Assembly (NCBI RefSeq): GCF_002217755.1
Contig: NZ_BCFL01000019.1
Coordinates: 742,712 to 806,711, forward strand
Direction: 5' to 3'
Length of the DNA stretch: 64,000 nt
From: Streptomyces hyaluromycini
GTDB taxonomy: Bacteria; Actinomycetota; Actinomycetes; Streptomycetales; Streptomycetaceae
Under the pieces are notes generated by a model. The model searched no databases. It saw only the letters and a list, made by a program, of their open reading frames with translations, and was not told the origin of the DNA. Numbering within the stretch: position 1 is the stretch's first letter; each line of letters starts with the position of its first letter. This document shows, in pieces, positions 23,916 to 32,258 of this stretch. A program made the translations under genes and the position numbers.

Positions 23916-26444
23916 CTACTCGGACTTGATCGCCGCCAGCACGTTCAGCCGCGCCGCGCGGCGGGCCGGCCACAGGGCCGCCAGGACGCCGACCGATCCG
24001 GCCAGGAGGAGGAAGACCGCCATCCGGGTCCAGGGCAGGACCAGTTCGTACGTCGGCATCTTCGCGCCGACCAGCTGACCGGCCGCCCAGCCGAAGAACA
24101 CGCCCAGGCCGATGCCCAGCACCCCGCCGAAGAGGGAGATGACCAGGGACTCCAGGCGGACCATCCGCTTGACCGCCTTGCGGTCCAGGCCGATCGCGCG
24201 GAGCATGCCGATCTCCTGGGAGCGTTCGAACACCGACATGGCCAGGGTGTTGATGACCCCGAGGACCGCGACGATCACCGCCATCGCGAGCAGGCCGTAG
24301 ACCATGTTCAGGATCAGCGTGAACGCCTGCGCGATGGAGTTCGACAGGTCCTGCTTGTCCTGGACCTTGATCGCCGGGTTGGAGCCGAGGGCCTTCTCCA
24401 GCCTGTCCTTGGTCGCGCTCGACGCGCCGTCCGCCGTCCTGACCATGACCTGCATGTCGGCGGGGTCGGTCTCGTGCGGGGTGAGGACGGCGCTGTCGAG
24501 CATGATCCCGCGGATGAGCTGGTTGCCCTCGTAGACCGCGGCGACCGTCAGCCGCTGCGCCTTCCCGTCCTCGTAGTGCACGGTGAAGGCGGAACCGGCC
24601 TTCCAGCCGTGCGACTTGGCCGTGTCGTCGTCCACGACGACGTCCGAGCCGCCGACCCTGAAGGTGCCGCTGTCCACCGTGAGGTCGGTCAGCTTGCCGA
24701 TCGCCGAGCCGTTGACGCCGGTCAGGAACTCGGTGTCGCCGTCGATCCGGGAGGCCGCGTTGCTCAGCGGGCTGGAGGCGGTGACGCCGTCGGTGGCCGC
24801 GACCTTCTTGGCGACGTCGGGGGAGAGGGCGTTGCCGTTGGCCATCGAGACCACGTAGTCCGCGCGGATCGCCGCGCTCGCCATCTTGTCGATGGACTTC
24901 TGCAGGCTGCCCGCCATCACCGTCATACCGGTGATCAGGGTCAGGCCGATCATCAGCGCGGACGCGGTGGCGGCGGTACGGCGCGGGTTGCGCACCGAGT
25001 TCTGCCGGGCGAGCTTGCCGGAGACGCCGAACCCGCGCAGCAGCGGGGCCGCGGCCGCGATCAGCGGGCGGGAGAGCAGCGGCGTGAGGACGAAGACGCC
25101 GATGATGAGCAGGACCGCGCCGAGGCCCATCGGCGCCTGGCCGTCGCTGCCGCTCATCGTGGTCGCCGCCAGGACCACCGTCACGCCCGCCGCCGAGAAC
25201 AGCGCGCCGATCGTGTTGCGCAGCACCAGCGACTTGGTGGTCGGGGCGGAGTGCAGGGCGCTCATCGCGGCGACCGGCGGGATCTTCGCGGCCCGGCGGC
25301 CGGGCAGCCAGGCGGCCAGCATGGTGATGACGATGCCGACGGCGAGCGCGGCCGCGGCCGTGCCGGGGGTGACGACCAGCGGGCCGTCCGGGACGGTCGC
25401 GCCGATCGAGCCCAGCAGCGAGCGCAGTCCGGCGCCGATGCCGATACCGGCGACCAGACCGGTCACGCCGGCCACCGTGCCGACCACGAACGCCTCGATC
25501 AGCACCGAGCGGGTGACCTGGCGGCGGGAGGCGCCCACCGCCCGCAGCAGCGCGAGCTCCTTGGTGCGCTGGGCGACCAGCATGGTGAAGGTGTTGGCGA
25601 TGATGAACGTGCCGACGAACAGGGCGATGCCGGCGAAGACCAGCAGGCCCGAGCGCAGGCCGCTCATGCTGCTGGAGATGGCCTGCGCCTGGTCGTCGGC
25701 GAGCTTCTGTCCTGTGGTGGTCTCGACGAGCTTCTTCGGAAGGGCCTGGTCCAGCTGGGACTTGAGGGCGGCCTGCCCGGTGCCCGCCTTCGCGGTCACG
25801 TCGATCTCGTCGTACGCGCCCTTCGTGCCGAACAGCTGCTGCGCGGTCGCCGTGTCGAACAGGGCGAGGCTGCCGCCGGCCGCCACGTTGCCGTCGTCGG
25901 TGGTGAAGACGCCGGCGACGGTGGGGGTCAGGACCGGGCCGTCGACGGAGATGCGCACGGTGTCGCCGACCTTGTAACCGGCCCGCCCGGCGGTCCTGGA
26001 GTCGATCAGCACCTCGTTCTTCCCGCTCGGCGCGTGGCCGCTGACCAGCGGGTAGCGGGCGTCCTTGGCGCCCCAGTAGTTGCCGCCCTCGGACTGCCAG
26101 CCGCCGCCGATCAGCTTGCCGTCCTTGTCGGCGATCGCGGTGAAGCCGGAGACGACACCGGTGGCGGAGGCGGCCCCGGGGACCTTCGCCGCCTTGTCGA
26201 GCAGGGCCTGGGTGAGGTCGGGCGTCTTGCCGACGGTGTTGCCCTTGTCCGCCTGGCTCCTGGCGGTGACGGCCACGTCGACACCCTCGAAGCCCTTGGC
26301 GGAGCTGTTCTGGAAGGCGTCCGAGATGGTGTTGGTGAAGACCAGGGTGCCGGAGACGAACGCGACGCCGAGCATGACCGCGAGCACGGTCATCAGCAGC
26401 CGGGCCTTGTGCGCGAGTACGTTGCGCAGGGCGGTGCGGAACAT
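23916..26444 (-). CDS. ABC transporter permease, FtsX/MacB type with two FtsX domains
   Basis: An 842-aa membrane protein. The N-terminus MFRTALRNVLAHKARLL is the typical cytoplasmic lead of this family, followed by a membrane helix, a large extracytoplasmic domain (to about residue 255), three helices with QRTKELALLRAVGASRRQV, a second half beginning RNPRRTAATASALMIGL, and a final FtsX block with ERSQEIGMLRAIGLDRKAV. It likely works as a mechanotransmission or lipoprotein/peptide exporter rather than as a classic channel. Its ATG overlaps the stop of the ATPase gene (TGATG at 26442-26446). Confidence 0.93.
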   Translation of the reverse strand: MFRTALRNVLAHKARLLMTVLAVMLGVAFVSGTLVFTNTISDAFQNSSAKGFEGVDVAVTARSQADKGNTVGKTPDLTQALLDKAAKVPGAASATGVVSGFTAIADKDGKLIGGGWQSEGGNYWGAKDARYPLVSGHAPSGKNEVLIDSRTAGRAGYKVGDTVRISVDGPVLTPTVAGVFTTDDGNVAAGGSLALFDTATAQQLFGTKGAYDEIDVTAKAGTGQAALKSQLDQALPKKLVETTTGQKLADDQAQAISSSMSGLRSGLLVFAGIALFVGTFIIANTFTMLVAQRTKELALLRAVGASRRQVTRSVLIEAFVVGTVAGVTGLVAGIGIGAGLRSLLGSIGATVPDGPLVVTPGTAAAALAVGIVITMLAAWLPGRRAAKIPPVAAMSALHSAPTTKSLVLRNTIGALFSAAGVTVVLAATTMSGSDGQAPMGLGAVLLIIGVFVLTPLLSRPLIAAAAPLLRGFGVSGKLARQNSVRNPRRTAATASALMIGLTLITGMTVMAGSLQKSIDKMASAAIRADYVVSMANGNALSPDVAKKVAATDGVTASSPLSNAASRIDGDTEFLTGVNGSAIGKLTDLTVDSGTFRVGGSDVVVDDDTAKSHGWKAGSAFTVHYEDGKAQRLTVAAVYEGNQLIRGIMLDSAVLTPHETDPADMQVMVRTADGASSATKDRLEKALGSNPAIKVQDKQDLSNSIAQAFTLILNMVYGLLAMAVIVAVLGVINTLAMSVFERSQEIGMLRAIGLDRKAVKRMVRLESLVISLFGGVLGIGLGVFFGWAAGQLVGAKMPTYELVLPWTRMAVFLLLAGSVGVLAALWPARRAARLNVLAAIKSE

Positions 26445-27244
26445 CAGCTGGTCCGGCCCTTCGCGTCGAACTGCTTCATGAAGTCGAGCACGCCCTCGGC
26501 CGTCGGGCGGTACATCTCGTCGACGATCCGGCCGTCCGCGAGGAAGACGACGCGGTCCGCGTACGAGGCCGCCACCGGGTCGTGGGTGACCATGACGACG
26601 GTCTGGCCGAGCTCCCGCACCGAGTTGCGCAGGAAGCCCAGCACCTCGGCGCCGGAGCGGGAGTCGAGGTTTCCGGTCGGCTCGTCGCCGAAGATGATCT
26701 CCGGCCGGGAGGCGAGGGCGCGGGCCACGGCGACGCGCTGCTGCTGGCCGCCGGAGAGCTGCGAGGGACGGTGGCCGAGCCGGTCCCGGAGGCCGACCAT
26801 CTGGATCACGTTGTCCAGCCACTGCTTGTCCGGTTTCCGACCCGCGATGTCCATCGGGAGGGTGATGTTCTCCAGGGCGGTCAGCGTCGGCAGCAGGTTG
26901 AACGCCTGGAAGATGAACCCGATCTTGTCCCGGCGCAGCTTGGTCAGCTGCTTGTCCTTCAGGGAGCCCAGTTCGGTGTCGCCGATCCGCACGGAACCGG
27001 AGGAGAAGGTGTCGAGGCCGGCCACGCAGTGCATCAGCGTGGACTTGCCGGAGCCGGACGGCCCCATGATCGCGGTGAACTCGGCCTGCCGGAACTCGAC
27101 GGTGACCCGGTCCAGGGCGACCACCTGGGTCTCGCCCTGGCCGTAGATCTTCGAGAGGTCCGTGGCACGTGCGGCCACGGAGGTGGTCCGCCGGTCGGCT
27201 GGGGGCACCCCCGGACGAAGTTTGGGGGAGGGTGTGGTGGACAC
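26444..27244 (-). CDS. ABC transporter ATP-binding protein, MacB/LolD type
   Basis: A 266-aa ATPase with Walker A GPSGSGKST, Q-loop IFQAFNLLPTLTALEN, signature LSGGQQQRVAVARAL, Walker B EIIFGDEPTGNLD and the switch His in VMVTHD. It powers the adjoining FtsX permease. GTG 27244 is chosen because AGGAG lies nine bases upstream; ATG 27277 has no ribosome site. The first 30 residues (KLRPGVPPADRRTT) are encoded partly by a dispersed palindromic repeat and are not part of the ATPase fold. Confidence 0.92.
   Translation of the reverse strand: MSTTPSPKLRPGVPPADRRTTSVAARATDLSKIYGQGETQVVALDRVTVEFRQAEFTAIMGPSGSGKSTLMHCVAGLDTFSSGSVRIGDTELGSLKDKQLTKLRRDKIGFIFQAFNLLPTLTALENITLPMDIAGRKPDKQWLDNVIQMVGLRDRLGHRPSQLSGGQQQRVAVARALASRPEIIFGDEPTGNLDSRSGAEVLGFLRNSVRELGQTVVMVTHDPVAASYADRVVFLADGRIVDEMYRPTAEGVLDFMKQFDAKGRTS
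27200..27230 (-). repeat. palindromic repeat within the ABC ATPase N-terminus
   Basis: TGGGGGCACCCCC followed by a CGAAG spacer and TTTGGGGGAG. It is the same element, read on the other strand, as in the intergenic repeats at 9928 and 20416. The remainder of the roughly 410-bp gap up to bldA holds the ABC promoter and the bldA promoter and no clear ORF. Confidence 0.75.
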
Positions 27245-27622
27245 GGAAGGGTGCTCCTGTCGGGACGACGGCTTCATGGGGACCGCACCATCGTCTCGGC
27301 CGTACGGGCCCGTGTAGTCAGCCGCAGTTCCGGTTCCGGGGGCGACTCGGGACGGACCGCGGGGGGCGCCGAGTCATACCTGGGGATGACGGCTGACCCT
27401 GAGGCCGGCGATCCGGAATCACAGACTCCCGATCGTCGAGAACAGGTGGAGCCCCCTTGTTCGGACGGTGAAATTCCGTCATTCCGTGTACGCGGTCACC
27501 CACCGCGCGTAACGCTATTGGCAAGTGCGGATGGCTCGTTCCGGGGGCTGATGCTCCCTCAGACGTCAATAAAATAAGACAACATCGGGTCGTCCGTCCG
27601 CTGTTCGGGGGACGCCTCCCGA

Positions 27623-27628
27623 TAGGGT
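27623..27628 (+). promoter_or_regulatory. possible -10 box of bldA
   Basis: TAGGGT lies 29 bases before the mature tRNA 5' end. No matching -35 was found at the normal distance, so this is tentative. An AT-rich stretch, unusual here, lies at 27566-27582. Confidence 0.35.
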
Positions 27629-27656
27629 CGGAACCTCGTAGCGGAGCCCATGGCCT

Positions 27657-27739
27657 GCCCGGATGGTGGAATGCAGACACGGCGAGCTTAAACCTCGCTG
27701 CCCCTCGCGGGCGTACCGGTTCAAGTCCGGTTCCGGGCA
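27657..27739 (+). tRNA. bldA: tRNA-Leu (anticodon TAA, reads UUA): bldA
   Basis: The acceptor GCCCGGA (27657-27663) pairs with TCCGGGC (27732-27738), discriminator A. The anticodon arm GCGAG-CTTAAAC-CTCGC gives anticodon TAA. A long variable arm (CTCGCGGG region) and a T arm ACCGG-TTCAAGT-CCGGT are present; CCA is not encoded. In Streptomyces this is the only tRNA that reads the rare UUA codon, and it controls aerial growth and secondary metabolism by limiting translation of TTA-containing genes. Confidence 0.97.
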
Positions 27740-27769
27740 CTTCCCGCGTCTTTCGCGGGCGGCGTCGAC

Positions 27770-28030
27770 TCACCCCTCGTAGACGGTCAGCACCGCCCCG
27801 TCGGCCTCGATGCGGCGGCCCGCGCGCATGCCGTTGCGGCGCAGGGTGCGCAGGCACTCCTCGAAGAGGGCGAGTTCGCCCGGGTCCAGGATGGCGGCGG
27901 CCAGGTCCAGGAGCTCGGTGACCGAGGCGTCGGTCAGCACCTCGGGCAGTTCCCCGGACAGCAGGACGACGGACTCGCCGTCGGGTTTCCGGACCACGGC
28001 CGTCGCCGGTCCGCCGTGCACGAACAACAC
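27770..28030 (-). CDS. small conserved protein of unknown function
   Basis: An 86-aa protein starting at GTG 28030 shortly after AGGGGG. The sequence is acidic and Leu-rich (EVLTDASVTELLDLAAAILDPGEL) with a C-terminal Arg patch (RRNGMRAGRRIEADG). It is downstream of the XRE regulator on the same strand with a 143-bp gap. No fold was recognised. Codon bias (G/C in third position) looks coding. It may belong to the regulator's transcription unit. Confidence 0.6.
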   Translation of the reverse strand: MLFVHGGPATAVVRKPDGESVVLLSGELPEVLTDASVTELLDLAAAILDPGELALFEECLRTLRRNGMRAGRRIEADGAVLTVYEG

Positions 28031-28173
28031 ATGTCCCCCTGAGAGCCCGTGGTCGTGCGGCTCTCGCGTCCCGGGCAGATCGAGAGACTAGCCCTGGATC
28101 TTCACGGTTTCGTGCGGAGTCGGATTCTTTTTCCGACTTGACGGAAGAACACCCGGGAGTGTTACGGCCGCGG

Positions 28174-28593
28174 TCACTTCTCCTCGGCGGACCGGGACGG
28201 CCCGGCAGGGCGGGAGGAACGGTCCAGCAGGGACTCCACGAGCGCGGTGACATGCCGGCGGTCGTCGGCCGACAGCTGCTGGACACTCGCGATGAGCAGC
28301 GCGACCTCGGGGTCGGCGGCGGCGGTGCCGTTCGGATCCGCGGCCGGCGAGGTGTCGTACACGTGGATCCCGCAGGCCTCGGCGGCGGCGCGGCGCACCG
28401 CCTCCAGCGGGAGTTCCAGCCCCTTGGCCAGGCCCTCCAGGGTGGTCGCCTGGGGCATCCGGACCACGCGGTCGGTGGTGGCCAGGTGGTGCACGGTGGA
28501 GCGGGGGATGCCGCCGCGCCGCGCCACGTCGCCGTAGGACCAGCCCTTGCGGTCGAGGTGCTCACGGATCAACTGCTGCAGTGCGTTGGCCAC
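28174..28593 (-). CDS. XRE-family helix-turn-helix regulator
   Basis: A 139-aa DNA-binding protein starting at GTG 28593. The HTH occupies residues 5-60: LIREHLDRKGWSYGDVARRGGIPRSTVHHLATTD, where the recognition helix follows GGIPRSTVHHL. A middle part and an acidic C-terminus (VQQLSADDRRHVTALVESLL) may dimerise. It is divergent from the small-peptide/M50 locus, and two palindromes lie in the shared intergenic region, so it is the prime candidate for its local regulator. Confidence 0.85.
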   Translation of the reverse strand: MANALQQLIREHLDRKGWSYGDVARRGGIPRSTVHHLATTDRVVRMPQATTLEGLAKGLELPLEAVRRAAAEACGIHVYDTSPAADPNGTAAADPEVALLIASVQQLSADDRRHVTALVESLLDRSSRPAGPSRSAEEK

Positions 28594-28720
28594 TGACCGT
28601 CACTTCCTGCTCGCCACCTGCGGAGTCCGCCATGTCGCGGCCGATTCTACGGGCGGGTCCGCGATAGGCCGAGAGGGTGATTTTCCGAAGGGGTTGCGCG
28701 GCGGGTTCCCGAGGGCCTAG

Positions 28721-28761
28721 TGTCCAATCTCGTTGGACAGCATGTCCGACCAGATTGGACA
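28721..28761. promoter_or_regulatory. two tandem palindromic operators
   Basis: TGTCCAA-N5-TTGGACA at 28721-28739 is perfect; TGTCCGA-N5-TTGGACA at 28743-28761 has the same spacing. Their centres are 22 bp apart, two turns of DNA, as expected for cooperative binding of two dimers. They lie about 70 bp upstream of the first peptide gene. Confidence 0.75.
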
Positions 28762-28823
28762 GAGTCCGGGGGGAACCTGACTCGGTCCGATCGGAAATGT
28801 CTATCCCTGAGGGGGAAAAGATC

Positions 28824-29039
28824 ATGATGGACGCCCATGAGCTCGAGGCCGAGTCCGCGGAGCTGCTGCCGGGCCGTGAGGCCCTGGGCCGGCTGAAGTT
28901 CGGCTTCGGCAAGACGGTCAACGTCACCAAGCACGTCGCGAACATCAGCGCCCACAACGAGTCCGCCGCGCTGAACGACCACTCGTCGTGGTCGGTGGCC
29001 GACTCCGGCGCCGGTCAGACCATCAGCGTCACCCAGTAA
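28824..29039 (+). CDS. small peptide 1, candidate RiPP-like precursor
   Basis: A 71-aa peptide starting at ATG 28824 behind GAGGGGG (ATG 28827 is also possible). The N-terminal half is acidic and leader-like: ELEAESAELLPGREALGRLK. The C-terminal half is rich in Asn, Ser, Thr, Ala and His and ends QTISVTQ. It contains no Cys and no membrane segment. It is 82 % identical (54 of 66) to the next peptide. The following protease with a PqqD-like domain suggests that these are its substrates. No known peptide family was recognised. Confidence 0.8.
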   Translation: MMDAHELEAESAELLPGREALGRLKFGFGKTVNVTKHVANISAHNESAALNDHSSWSVADSGAGQTISVTQ

Positions 29040-29114
29040 CGCCGCCCTGGCGCACGGCGCCGGCACCGAGTTCGACCTCAACCTCATCGCACACGAAACG
29101 AAGGGACATCCGTC

Positions 29115-29333
29115 ATGAGCATGGACATGAACGAGCTGGAGAACGAGTCCGCCGAGCTGCTGCCGGGCCGTGAGGCCCTCGGCCGCCTGAAGTTCAGCTT
29201 CGGCAGGACGGTCAACGTCACCAAGCACATCGCGAACATCGACGCGTCCAACCAGTCCGCCGCGCTGAACGACCACTCCGCCTGGTCGTCCGCCGAGTCG
29301 TCGGCCGCGCAGACGATCAGCGTCACCCAGTAG
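29115..29333 (+). CDS. small peptide 2, candidate RiPP-like precursor
   Basis: A 72-aa paralogue of peptide 1, starting at ATG 29115 behind AAGGGA. Conserved blocks are ESAELLPGREALGRLKF, the TVNVTKH segment, SAALNDHS and QTISVTQ; differences cluster at a few positions (12 of 66). Conservation of both halves shows that the region after the leader is also under selection. A perfect 15-bp hairpin follows the stop. The pair probably shares one promoter, 75 bp apart. Confidence 0.8.
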   Translation: MSMDMNELENESAELLPGREALGRLKFSFGRTVNVTKHIANIDASNQSAALNDHSAWSSAESSAAQTISVTQ

Positions 29334-29339
29334 TCCCCA

Positions 29340-29375
29340 GGGGCGCCACCGCCGTCGCCCCGGCGGTGGCGCCCC
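29340..29375 (+). terminator. hairpin between peptide genes and M50 protease
   Basis: GGGGCGCCACCGCCG (29340-29354) pairs perfectly with CGGCGGTGGCGCCCC (29361-29375). It has no T tract, so partial read-through is likely; this would give much peptide and little protease. Confidence 0.7.
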
Positions 29376-29434
29376 CGGCTGTCGGGGGGGAAACGCCGGG
29401 CGGAACACCATGGGGACTCGGGGGGAGACCACAT

Positions 29435-31342
29435 ATGACGGTGCTCGGAGACGGGGCCGCCGCACTGTACGACACGGGCCCGGTGCCCGGACCCGGCGGC
29501 TGGCCGGTGACCTACGAGCAGGTGGCGACGGGCAACCTGCCGGTCGTCGACCAGCCGTCGCCGGCCCCGAGGCTGAGCGCGGGGCTGCGGCTGCACGGTG
29601 AGTACCAGGGGTCGGGTTTCACCGAGCCCAAGTACATCGCCCGTCGGGGGGACGGGCAGGTCGTGCAGCTGTCCAGGCTGCTGTACCTGGTGGCGTCGTC
29701 GGTCGACGGCGTCCGCGATGCCGAGGCCATCGCCCACCGGGTCAGCGCCCGCTTCGGTCGCGAGGTCAGCGGGGAGAACATCCGCTTCCTCGTCGAGAAG
29801 AAGCTTCAGCCGCTGGGTGTGACGGTCCCGGAGGGCCAGGAGGACGACGAGGTCGACGCCCCGCGCTCCGACCTGCTGCTCGCCCTCAAGGGCCACCGGG
29901 TCATCTTCAACGAACGGCGTACGGCGAGGATCGCACGTTCGCTGGCGTGGCTGCACCGGCCGGCCGTGGTCGCGCTGGTGCTGGGCTCGGCCGTCGCCAT
30001 GGACGTCTGGCTGTTCGGGTTCTTCGGGGCGATCGAGCCCGTCCTGCAGGTGCTCGACCAGCCGGTCCTGATCCTCGTCGTCTTCGTGCTCACCGTGGCC
30101 TCCCTCGTCTTCCACGAGTTCGGACACGCCTCCGCGTGCAGATACGGCGGAGCCCGCCCCGGCTGCATCGGGTGCGGGCTCTTCCTCATCTGGCCCTCGA
30201 TGTACACCGACGTCACCGACGTCTACCGGATCGGGCGGGCCGGCCGGCTCCGCACCGACCTGGGCGGCGTCTACTTCAACGTCGTCTTCATGCTGGCCAT
30301 GGCCGGCGCCTACTTCGCCACCGGGGCACAGTTCTTCCTGGCCACGGTGTATCTCGGGCACTTCGAGATCATGGAACAGCTGATGCCGGCCGTACGGCTG
30401 GACGGCTACTACATCCTCGGCGACCTGGCCGGGGTCCCGGACCTGTACGGCAAGATCAAACCGATTCTGCTGGGCCTGGTACCGGGGCCGAGGGGGGACC
30501 GGGCCCGCCAGGAAGTAGCCGGGCTGAAGAAGTCGGCGCGGGCCATCGTCGCCACCTGGGTGCTCACGATGGTCCCGCTGATCATCGGCGAACTCGGGTA
30601 CGCGCTGTGGAACCTGCCGCGGATCCTCACCACGATGACCCGTTCGCTGACCGAGCAACTCCTCGGCACCGGCTCGGCGTTCGTGGACGGGAAGATAGTC
30701 GAGGGCCTGGTCGGGACGATCGGCTGCGTGATGCTGCTGTGCCCGATGGCCGGTGTCGTCTATCTGTCCGTGAAGATCGGCGGACGCATCATCCGGGCCG
30801 CGAAGCGTTCCACGGCGGGCCGCCCCCGGCTTCGGCTGGCCATCTGCGCCCTCGCCCTCGCCGGGCTCACCGGGCTCAGCTACGCCTGGGTGTCCGGGGT
30901 GACCCCGAAACCGCTGCCCAAGCAGCCGCCGATCGCACCGATCCTCCAGCCGGGGGTGCCGACCGAGGAACCGCCGCCCGCGCGGCGGGCCTCGACCCCG
31001 GACGGGCCGGAGGACTCCGGTGCCCCGTCGGACACCGTGTCCGGCGCGCCGGCCGCCTCGGCCGGGGCGAGCGCCGTGCCCTCGGCCGGGGCGACGTCGC
31101 CCGGCGCGTCCGCCTCGGCGTCGCCCTCCGCCTCGGTGCCGGGCAGCCCCGGGCAGGGCGCCACCTCATCGCAGGCGCCGACCAGCGCGGGGCCGGTCAC
31201 CGAACCGGTGTCCTCGCCGCCGGCGAGCGTGCCGGAGTCCTCGACGCCCACCCCGTCGGAGAGCGTCCCGGTGTCCCCGACACCCAGCCCGTCACCGCCG
31301 CCGGCCAGCGACCCGCCGAGCCCGGCTCCGGCCACGTCCTGA
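29435..31342 (+). CDS. membrane M50-type metalloprotease with N-terminal PqqD-like domain
   Basis: A 635-aa protein starting at ATG 29435 behind GGGGGAG. Residues about 45-125 (VVQLSRLLYLVASSVDGVRD, AIAHRVSARFG, FLVEKKLQPLGV) have the winged-helix pattern of PqqD-like RiPP recognition elements. Membrane helices start near residue 170; the zinc motif HEFGH is at 227-231 and the third-ligand Asp in RLDGYY at about 323. This matches the family annotated as putative peptide zinc metalloproteases. Several helices follow, then a roughly 140-residue Ser/Pro/Ala tail outside the cell. It probably binds and cuts the two upstream peptides; this is inferred. Confidence 0.85.
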   Translation: MTVLGDGAAALYDTGPVPGPGGWPVTYEQVATGNLPVVDQPSPAPRLSAGLRLHGEYQGSGFTEPKYIARRGDGQVVQLSRLLYLVASSVDGVRDAEAIAHRVSARFGREVSGENIRFLVEKKLQPLGVTVPEGQEDDEVDAPRSDLLLALKGHRVIFNERRTARIARSLAWLHRPAVVALVLGSAVAMDVWLFGFFGAIEPVLQVLDQPVLILVVFVLTVASLVFHEFGHASACRYGGARPGCIGCGLFLIWPSMYTDVTDVYRIGRAGRLRTDLGGVYFNVVFMLAMAGAYFATGAQFFLATVYLGHFEIMEQLMPAVRLDGYYILGDLAGVPDLYGKIKPILLGLVPGPRGDRARQEVAGLKKSARAIVATWVLTMVPLIIGELGYALWNLPRILTTMTRSLTEQLLGTGSAFVDGKIVEGLVGTIGCVMLLCPMAGVVYLSVKIGGRIIRAAKRSTAGRPRLRLAICALALAGLTGLSYAWVSGVTPKPLPKQPPIAPILQPGVPTEEPPPARRASTPDGPEDSGAPSDTVSGAPAASAGASAVPSAGATSPGASASASPSASVPGSPGQGATSSQAPTSAGPVTEPVSSPPASVPESSTPTPSESVPVSPTPSPSPPPASDPPSPAPATS

Positions 31343-31394
31343 CGAGCGGCAGCCAACCACTTACCGCAGCAGCACCGGAGCACAGGAGCACTCC

Positions 31395-32069
31395 ATGAGC
31401 AGTCACCGAAAAACCCGTACCACCCCAGGTCCGCTCACCCGGCGGGCCGTCCGGATCGGCCTGTTCGCCGCCGGGGTCGCCGGGGCGGCCACCGCCGTAC
31501 CCGCGCAGGCGGCCACCGCCGCCCCGCATGCCGCGGTCGTCTCCGACCACGTCTTCAGCCACGCCGACCGCGGGCACCACACCCAGGCCAGGGACTCCTT
31601 CACGGTCCGCCAGTTCGGCACGGTGAACGCCACGGCCGTACGCAACCAGGCCAACGCCGTCTCGGCCGGCTGCTCGGCGGACGACCACTGCCGCTCGGTG
31701 GCCCTCTCCTTCCAGATCGTCACGGTCGCCGGGGAGCACACCCACCTGAACGCCGTGAACCTCAGCGACGCCGCCAACAAGGAGTGCACGGGCTGTCAGA
31801 CCCTCGCCGGGGCCTACCAGTTCGTGGTCTCCACGCCGACCGCGCTGCGCTTCGACGACGCCACCCGCGGCAAGCTCGCCGACATCCACCGCCGGCTCGA
31901 CGAGCTGACCCGCTCCACCCTGCCCGCCGACGAGCTGCGCTCGAAGGCCGACGGGCTCGCCGGCGAGGTCACCGCCGTCCTGCACGACGCGGTCGCGAAC
32001 GCCCCGAAGGGCGACCCGCAGAAGGACGTCACCCTCCACCGCCACCTGGACGGCTGGCCGGGCCACTGA
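31395..32069 (+). CDS. secreted protein of unknown function in the peptide/M50 locus
   Basis: A 224-aa protein starting at ATG 31395 behind CAGGAGCA. A twin-Arg-like RRAVRIGLFAAGVAGAATAV signal ends near AQAATAA. The mature part contains FTVRQFGTVNATAVRNQAN, then CSADDHCRSVALSFQIVTV and ECTGCQTLAGAYQF with four Cys that could form two disulfides, and a helical C-terminus. No family was recognised. It is 52 bp after the protease on the same strand, so it is probably in the same operon and may be the extracellular partner of the system. Confidence 0.8.
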   Translation: MSSHRKTRTTPGPLTRRAVRIGLFAAGVAGAATAVPAQAATAAPHAAVVSDHVFSHADRGHHTQARDSFTVRQFGTVNATAVRNQANAVSAGCSADDHCRSVALSFQIVTVAGEHTHLNAVNLSDAANKECTGCQTLAGAYQFVVSTPTALRFDDATRGKLADIHRRLDELTRSTLPADELRSKADGLAGEVTAVLHDAVANAPKGDPQKDVTLHRHLDGWPGH

Positions 32070-32168
32070 CCCGTCCGACCATCCCGTACACCGGCCGCCG
32101 GGCCCGCGACCGCCTCCCGCGGGCCCGGCGGCCTGCCGCGTGCGCCGCGTCGACATCGGGTGTGTCCA

Positions 32169-32225
32169 TTGACATGGGGTATGAGCGGACGGAGACTCAA
32201 GAGAGCCAAGTGAAGGAAATTTCAC
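32169..32225 (+). promoter_or_regulatory. pobA promoter and palindromic operator
   Basis: TTGACA (32169-32174) and GAGACT (32192-32197) are 17 bp apart. Downstream, GTGAA-N6-TTCAC at 32210-32225 is a palindrome placed to block transcription; a PobR-type regulator is a possible binder but no such gene is adjacent. Confidence 0.6.
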
Positions 32226-32258
32226 CAGACGAACACCACTCATCGAAGGGAACGACCG

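Noticed and set aside
23538..27146. 1202-aa open frame on the plus strand
   Set aside because: It is the antisense of the ABC permease and ATPase genes; composition is Arg/Gly/Asp-rich with no motif, and the reverse-strand frames have clear FtsX and ABC motifs.
28677..28823. N-terminal extension of peptide 1 from ATG 28677
   Set aside because: It would run through the two operator palindromes and lacks a ribosome site; the paralogue starts at the equivalent of 28824.
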